DNA from: Nitrospirota bacterium
GTDB taxonomy: Bacteria; Nitrospirota; Thermodesulfovibrionia; UBA6902; BMS3Bbin08
Direction of reading: 5' to 3'
Assembly: GCA_030637135.1 (NCBI GenBank)
Contig: DAOVVO010000049.1
Coordinates: 1 to 9,744 of the forward strand
Length of the DNA stretch: 9,744 nt
Below are positions 5,896 through 9,744 of the stretch, in pieces. Within the stretch, counting starts at the first letter, position 1. Each line of letters opens with the position of its first letter. A program made the translations under genes and the position numbers. The notes under the pieces are model-generated. The model was not told the origin of the DNA. It worked only from the letters and a program-made list of their open reading frames with translations, and did no database searches.

Positions 5896-5925
5896 TTGAC
5901 GCCAACTTATTTATATTTATAGAAT
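5896..5925 (+). promoter_or_regulatory. Candidate promoter of the HD-GYP gene, probably giving a leaderless mRNA
   Basis: TTGACG (5896-5901) and TAGAAT (5920-5925) with an 18-bp spacer. TATAGA at 5918-5923 with 16 bp is an alternative -10. The ATG at 5932 starts six bases after the -10, so transcription would begin at or next to the start codon. There is no Shine-Dalgarno sequence before this ATG, consistent with a leaderless transcript. Confidence 0.5.
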
Positions 5926-5931
5926 GATGTA

Positions 5932-7248
5932 ATGAATTTTATATTCAGAAAAGATTACATCAATATAATACGCCGCTATATAAAAATATCTTTCTTTGTT
6001 TCTGCGATAATACCTCTGGCTCTCCTTGTGTATGTGTCAATAAAATACATTAACCCCTCCTCAGATAATACTTTTCCAATACAACTTTCAATTATTCTTT
6101 TCTGTGCCGTTGCTTTATCAATCCTCGGACTTGTTCTTTTGACAAAAACCACAAATTCATCAATTACATCCTTGCAGGATATTTATGTTAAATTAAATAC
6201 TTTTATTGATAATACAAAACAACTCACGGGAAGTTTTTACCCTAACATACTTTTGGAAAATATTATCAAATCAGCCGTAGACCTCACCTATTCTGAAGCA
6301 GGTTCTCTCCTTCTTCTTGATGATGCAGATACTCTCAAATTGACGGTTGCTGTAGGACATAGTAACCAAAGTACTGAACATAAAACTCTTAAAAAAGGTG
6401 AAGGTGTCACAGGATATGTTGCAAAGACAGGAAAGCCAATGTTAATAAATGATACAACCAAAAATAAACATTATAACCCGGCTGTTGACAGCGGAAACGG
6501 TATTTATACGAAGTCGATACTGTGTGTTCCACTTATTTATAACAATAAAACCATGGGCATTATTGAGGTATTTAATAAAATGAATGGGGAATTCACAGAA
6601 GAAGACAAAGAATTATCATATGCTTTTGCCGACCAGGCAGCTGTATCAATTTTTCAAAGCAGGTTAATAGAAAGTAAACAGAACGATATCATTCATATGA
6701 CTGAAATTCTGGTAACTACACAGGATTTTTTTCTCGGCGAGAAAAATGGTCATGTAAGAAGGGTTGCAAATTATGCAAACCTTATTGGGAAACATATGGG
6801 GCTTTCTGAAACCGATTTAAAAGACCTTCATTATGCATGTCTCCTTCATGATATAGGATTTATAAAAATGGGATCTCAAAAAATCTTTGAAAACATACGA
6901 TGGATAGATGAAAACAAATATGTAAATCATCCTCAATTAGGGTATGAGATGATAAGACCTATTTCCATCTGGAGCACATCTTCAGAAATTATACTTGCCC
7001 ATCATGAAAAATATGATGGAACCGGCTATCCGTTAGGAAAGAAAAAGGAAGAAATCCCGCTTTGTTCAAAAATTCTTTCTGTAGCAGAAGTATTTGACGT
7101 GCTTACAAGTAAAAATTCTTATAAAGAGCCGATTGGTTTTACTGCCGCACTGAATGAAATCGAGGCACATTCTGGTTCGCAGTTTGACCCTGAGATTGTT
7201 AAGGCTTTTGAATCATCAATGAAAGATTCCGATATCATTCTTGATTGA
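5932..7248 (+). CDS. Membrane-anchored GAF/HD-GYP signalling protein, putative cyclic-di-GMP phosphodiesterase
   Basis: A 438-residue protein with two hydrophobic segments (about 18-39 and 49-71) joined by a short polar loop, a GAF sensory domain (about 105-243, with GEGVTGYVAKTGKP, SILCVPL and the FTEEDKEL end) and a C-terminal HD-GYP domain (about 255-434). HD-GYP enzymes hydrolyse cyclic di-GMP. Conserved residues seen are His274 (GHVRRVANYA), His306-Asp307 (LLHDIG), His333 (NHPQLGYEM), His357-His358-Glu359 and DGTGYP (362-367). Two departures are visible. HDIGFIK replaces the usual HDIGKI, with Lys displaced to 312, and Glu386 stands where the 'VADVFDAL' motif usually has the metal-binding Asp (here SVAEVFDVL). 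Activity is therefore plausible but not certain. The protein probably senses a small ligand or redox state in the cytoplasm near the membrane. It is alone in its orientation, divergent from hom and convergent with alaC, so it is likely a single-gene transcript. No response-regulator receiver domain is present. Confidence 0.88.
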   Translation: MNFIFRKDYINIIRRYIKISFFVSAIIPLALLVYVSIKYINPSSDNTFPIQLSIILFCAVALSILGLVLLTKTTNSSITSLQDIYVKLNTFIDNTKQLTGSFYPNILLENIIKSAVDLTYSEAGSLLLLDDADTLKLTVAVGHSNQSTEHKTLKKGEGVTGYVAKTGKPMLINDTTKNKHYNPAVDSGNGIYTKSILCVPLIYNNKTMGIIEVFNKMNGEFTEEDKELSYAFADQAAVSIFQSRLIESKQNDIIHMTEILVTTQDFFLGEKNGHVRRVANYANLIGKHMGLSETDLKDLHYACLLHDIGFIKMGSQKIFENIRWIDENKYVNHPQLGYEMIRPISIWSTSSEIILAHHEKYDGTGYPLGKKKEEIPLCSKILSVAEVFDVLTSKNSYKEPIGFTAALNEIEAHSGSQFDPEIVKAFESSMKDSDIILD

Positions 7249-7325
7249 TACCCCTGATATCTACATTGTAATCGAAGACATCCTTAAACGTATTATGTTT
7301 TTAAAAAGAAATTTTTTTATTATAT

Positions 7326-7355
7326 GTTCTTTCGCGTTTTTGAACTCTTTTTTTT
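7326..7355 (+). terminator. Possible weak terminator downstream of the HD-GYP gene
   Basis: GTTC (7326-7329) and GAAC (7342-7345) could form a short 4-bp stem, followed by eight T residues (7348-7355). The T tract is good but the stem is weak. The 126-bp convergent gap holds no other stronger hairpin that I can see. Confidence 0.25.
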
Positions 7356-7374
7356 ATAATAACTATTACGTTCT

Positions 7375-8553
7375 TTAGGCTCCTCTACTTAATGCCTTTT
7401 TTATCCCTCTCGTTGCCTGTCTTATACGGTGTTCATTCTCAACCAATGCAAAGCGAACATACCCCTCACCGTTTTCTCCAAAACCAATGCCCGGTGAAAC
7501 TGCGACCCCGGCCTCTTTAAGGAGAAATTTTGTGAATTCAAGAGAGCCCATTTTCTTAAATGGTTCCGGTATCTCAGCCCATACAAACATCGTTGCTTGA
7601 GGTGGAGTTATAATCCACCCTGCATTCTTGAGTCCCTTTATAAACGTGTTCCTTCGCTTTTCATATGTCTTCCTTATCTCTTCTACACAGCCCTGCTCCC
7701 CCCGGAGGGCAATAATGCTGGCAATCTGTATTGGCTGAAACATTCCATAATCCAGATAGCTTTTAATATTCGTGAGCGCCCCTACAATTTCCTTGTTCCC
7801 AACACAAAAACCGACTCTCCAGCCTGCCATGGAATAACTCTTGGTAAGTGAAAAGAGCTCTACCCCTACATCTTTTGCACCTTGAACCTGCAAAAAACTC
7901 GGTGCCCTGTAATTATCAAAGACAAGGTCAGCGTAGGCAAAATCATGAATCACGATGATGTTATTGTCTTTTGCAAAATCAACCACTTTATGAAAAAAAC
8001 CAATGTCTACACACGTTGTGGTCGGGTTATGCGGAAAATTTATTATAAGAAATTTTGGTCTGGGCCACGTGGATTTAAATGCCTCCTCCATGTTTTTAAA
8101 AAAATCTGTATCTTCCTGAATGGGTATGCTCCTTATATCTCCTCCCGCAATAATTACACTATAGGGATGGATCGGATAAGCGGGTGCAGGTGTAAGGGCT
8201 AAATCTCCTGGTTCAACCATGGCATATACAAGATGTGACAGGCCTTCCTTTGAACCGATGGTAACCACAACTTCAGAGTCATGATCGAGGTCAACATCAA
8301 AACGCCTCTTATACCACTCGCACATTGCCAGCCTCAACTGAGTTATGCCTTTTGAAGCCGAATACCGATGGTTTTTAGGATTTCGAGCTGCCTCGATGAG
8401 TTTTTCAACAATATGTTTCGGGGTAGGTAAATCAGGATTACCCATACCGAGGTCAATAATATCTTCCCCTCTCCTTCGAGCTTCCAGCTTGAGCTGGTTT
8501 ACAATAGAAAAAACATAAGGTGGAAGTCGTTTTATTCTTTTAAACTCGTACAT
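7375..8553 (-). CDS. alaC: AlaC-type class I/II aminotransferase (glutamate-pyruvate transaminase family)
   Basis: A PLP fold-type I aminotransferase of about 392 residues that closely follows the E. coli AlaC pattern from end to end. Seen are FKRIKRLPPYVFSIVNQLK at the start, RRRGEDIIDLGMGNPDLPTP, YSASKGITQLR, TIGSKEGLSHL, NFPHNPTT, HDFAYAD, the PLP-lysine motif SLTKSYSMAGWRVG, IKSYLDYGMFQPIQ, and the carboxylate-binding arginine in EGYVRFALVEN. In E. coli the family makes alanine from pyruvate and glutamate; relatives are sometimes annotated as aspartate or LL-diaminopimelate aminotransferases, so the substrate is not proven. The ATG at 8553 is preferred because family members start near MYEFKRIKR, and an AGAGG lies upstream. 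The ATG at 8574 would add seven residues. Either start lies inside the 3' end of lipA (14- or 35-bp overlap), so the two are co-transcribed. The gene lies near hom across the HD-GYP gene; related aminotransferases are often found next to hom. Confidence 0.88.
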   Translation of the reverse strand: MYEFKRIKRLPPYVFSIVNQLKLEARRRGEDIIDLGMGNPDLPTPKHIVEKLIEAARNPKNHRYSASKGITQLRLAMCEWYKRRFDVDLDHDSEVVVTIGSKEGLSHLVYAMVEPGDLALTPAPAYPIHPYSVIIAGGDIRSIPIQEDTDFFKNMEEAFKSTWPRPKFLIINFPHNPTTTCVDIGFFHKVVDFAKDNNIIVIHDFAYADLVFDNYRAPSFLQVQGAKDVGVELFSLTKSYSMAGWRVGFCVGNKEIVGALTNIKSYLDYGMFQPIQIASIIALRGEQGCVEEIRKTYEKRRNTFIKGLKNAGWIITPPQATMFVWAEIPEPFKKMGSLEFTKFLLKEAGVAVSPGIGFGENGEGYVRFALVENEHRIRQATRGIKKALSRGA

Positions 8554-9385
8554 CTCTACACAGTGCCTCTGCATTTATAGAGCTTCTTGTCAACGGGGAA
8601 GAAGCAACCGCCTTAAACCCCATTTCGAGCCCTTTCATTCTATAGTGATCAAAAACTTCAGGTTTTATGTATTCTACCACAGGGATGTTTTCCTTTCGTG
8701 GTCTTAAGTACTGACCTATAGTTAACAAGTCACACCGTGATTTTCTCAGATCTCTCATAACAGAAAGCACTTCAGACTCTTTTTCGCCGAGACCTAACAT
8801 GAGGCCTGATTTGGTTTTAATACGAGGATCAAGCGACTTGGCTGCATGTAAAACGTTGAGTGAAATATCATAATCAGCCAAAGGTCTTACTTTTGAATAA
8901 AGCCGTGGAACTGTTTCTATATTATGATTGAACACCTCTGGAGCAGCATGGAGCACAGTGTGCAACGCGTGTACATTTCCTTTAAAATCAGGTGTTAAAA
9001 CCTCTACTTGCATACGTTCTTTTTTAAGTTTTAGTGCCTTTATCGTACTCGCAAAATGCCCTGCTCCGCCATCAGGCAAATCATCTCTCGTAACTGAGGT
9101 AATGACCACAAATTCCAAACCAAGCGCTAAAGAAGCCCGTGCAACTCTTTCGGGCTCATCATAATCAAGCGGTAACGGCTTGTCTGATTTAACAGCGCAA
9201 AAAGAACAATTCCTCGTGCACCTGTTTCCGAGTATCATAAATGTAGCTGTTTTTTTTGAAAAACATTTCCCCTGATTTGGACACCGTGCTTCTTCACATA
9301 CTGTTGACGTTCCATAACGTCTAAGAATTTTTTTTGTTTCGTGTGTCCCGGAAGACTGTACTTTTATCCACTCTGGATGGCGCAT
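8540..9385 (-). CDS. lipA: Lipoyl synthase (radical SAM)
   Basis: A 281-residue radical-SAM enzyme that inserts two sulfur atoms into protein-bound octanoyl groups to make the lipoyl cofactor of 2-oxoacid dehydrogenases and the glycine cleavage H protein. Both iron-sulfur clusters are accounted for: the auxiliary-cluster motif CEEARCPNQGKC (Cys30, Cys35, Cys41) with the C-terminal Arg267-Ser268-Ser269, and the SAM-cluster motif CTRNCSFC (Cys56, Cys60, Cys63). DDLPDGGA, NIETVPRLY, SGLMLGLGE and GQYLRP are also in place. The usual C-terminal RSSY is RSSI here, with the serine ligand retained. Length is normal. The start MRHPEWIKV matches the family start, but no Shine-Dalgarno sequence stands before the ATG. 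A strong promoter lies directly upstream. No lipB or lplA gene is in the window, so the source of octanoyl groups is not shown. Confidence 0.96.
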   Translation of the reverse strand: MRHPEWIKVQSSGTHETKKILRRYGTSTVCEEARCPNQGKCFSKKTATFMILGNRCTRNCSFCAVKSDKPLPLDYDEPERVARASLALGLEFVVITSVTRDDLPDGGAGHFASTIKALKLKKERMQVEVLTPDFKGNVHALHTVLHAAPEVFNHNIETVPRLYSKVRPLADYDISLNVLHAAKSLDPRIKTKSGLMLGLGEKESEVLSVMRDLRKSRCDLLTIGQYLRPRKENIPVVEYIKPEVFDHYRMKGLEMGFKAVASSPLTRSSINAEALCRDVRV

Positions 9386-9393
9386 AACAGATA

Positions 9394-9422
9394 AACATAA
9401 ACTATTTTCAGGACCTTGTCAA
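9394..9422 (-). promoter_or_regulatory. Strong candidate promoter of lipA-alaC, leaderless or nearly so
   Basis: On the minus strand a consensus -35 TTGACA (9422-9417), a 17-bp spacer and TATGTT (9399-9394). The lipA ATG at 9385 begins eight bases after the -10, leaving at most about two bases of leader. The absence of a Shine-Dalgarno site agrees with this. Confidence 0.6.
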
Positions 9423-9432
9423 TTACATGACA
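9417..9432. promoter_or_regulatory. Inverted repeat overlapping the lipA -35 box
   Basis: TGTCA (9417-9421) and TGACA (9428-9432) form a 5-bp inverted repeat with a 6-bp centre (ATTACA), overlapping the -35 element of lipA. The position would suit a repressor site, but a 5-bp repeat of this kind can occur by chance. Confidence 0.25.
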
Positions 9433-9631
9433 GGCGGATTTGTACGAATCATTAATTCCTTATCACTTGTGGATTTTTCATAAAGAGATGACCTCTTCTA
9501 TATTTTCTATTTTTCAATCTCATCACATGAATCACTATTTCGTTGGGAAATAAATAAGGGTCTTAGCGTAATCGAATGGGTCATTTTTACATTATCCCTT
9601 CCCCTCTATGTTAAAGACTCCCTATATTTAT
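9433..9631. other. Gene-free stretch upstream of lipA
   Basis: I see no convincing coding frame, RNA gene or strong promoter here. The sequence is AT-rich. From about 9588 it becomes rich in C/T blocks (ATCCCTTCCCCTC) that partly mirror the GGGGTAAAGGGAGAT segment at 9685-9699, which may mark the left edge of the palindromic element that follows. Confidence 0.4.
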
Positions 9632-9688
9632 CCCCTCTTTGGCAAAGAGGGGCTTGCCCCGTTAGATAGAAAAGTTTATCTAACGGGG
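9632..9688. repeat. Double palindrome, REP/MITE-like element
   Basis: Two strong perfect palindromes lie back to back. The first has arms CCCCTCTTTG (9632-9641) and CAAAGAGGGG (9643-9652). The second has arms CCCCGTTAGATA (9657-9668) and TATCTAACGGGG (9677-9688) with an 8-nt loop. On the plus strand the second is followed by TAAAGGGAGATTTTTT, so it could act as a terminator for a transcript arriving from the left, although no plus-strand gene ends nearby. The 'CCCCTCTTTGGCAAAGAGGGG ... GGGAGATTTTTT' style is typical of dispersed short repeats in many bacterial genomes. Copy number cannot be judged from one copy. Confidence 0.65.
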
Positions 9689-9744
9689 TAAAGGGAGATT
9701 TTTTAAATTACAATTGATTCCATATCTTTTCTAACACTGAATTA

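Noticed and set aside
7249..7374. Small RNA gene or extra gene in the convergent gap between the HD-GYP gene and alaC
   Set aside because: Only AT-rich sequence with homopolymer runs and one weak stem is present; no coding frame or promoter is convincing.
9632..9688. CRISPR repeat or tRNA
   Set aside because: The two palindromes have different sequences with no regular spacers, and no cloverleaf or CCA-end structure can be drawn.

Overview
This is an AT-rich bacterial chromosomal window of ordinary housekeeping character that carries one unusual metabolic cluster. Genes are closely packed, several overlap or are separated by only a few bases, and internal operon genes have strong Shine-Dalgarno sites. 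The combination of a CysO/MoaD-like sulfur carrier, a stand-alone NIL-domain protein, TusA, MoeB and two threonine synthases suggests an anaerobe or a deep-branching lineage (anammox planctomycetes, Nitrospirota or Desulfobacterota-like groups come to mind). No rRNA or other marker fixes the taxonomy, so this is only an impression. I saw no phage, insertion sequence, CRISPR array, tRNA or rRNA.

Layout. Positions 2-124 (+) hold the last 40 codons of an unidentified gene. A hairpin with a T-rich tail on the minus strand follows, and it looks like the terminator of the large minus-strand block. That block reads from right to left (5618 down to 225): homoserine dehydrogenase (TTG start), TusA, MoeB/ThiF-type E1 enzyme, a gap of about 150 bp, threonine synthase of the long zinc-ribbon type, CysO-like sulfur carrier, NIL-domain protein, and a second, short threonine synthase. 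A 313-bp AT-rich divergent promoter region separates this block from a plus-strand membrane-anchored GAF/HD-GYP signalling protein (5932-7248). Convergent to that is a minus-strand pair: lipoyl synthase (lipA) overlapping an AlaC-type aminotransferase. The last 359 bp carry the lipA promoter and two strong palindromes that resemble a dispersed repeat element.

How the genes may work together. Hom makes homoserine, and its phosphorylated form (the homoserine kinase is not in this window) is the threonine synthase substrate. TusA (persulfide carrier), MoeB (adenylates a ubiquitin-like C-terminal GG) and the CysO-like protein (thiocarboxylate carrier) form a plausible sulfur relay. Two fold-type II PLP enzymes flank the carrier. 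The simplest reading is threonine synthesis plus protein-thiocarboxylate-dependent assimilation of sulfur into homocysteine or cysteine, with one of the two ThrC paralogues possibly acting as the sulfur-accepting enzyme. The carrier does not end in GG but in GG-Cys-Phe-Leu, so it would have to be trimmed before activation. A Cys-Phe tail is known on the QbsE/PdtH siderophore sulfur carriers, but no trimming protease lies in this window. This sulfur cluster is the main point of interest. A secondary one is that two operon-leading genes (the HD-GYP gene and lipA) have promoter-like elements so close to their ATG that the mRNAs would be leaderless.
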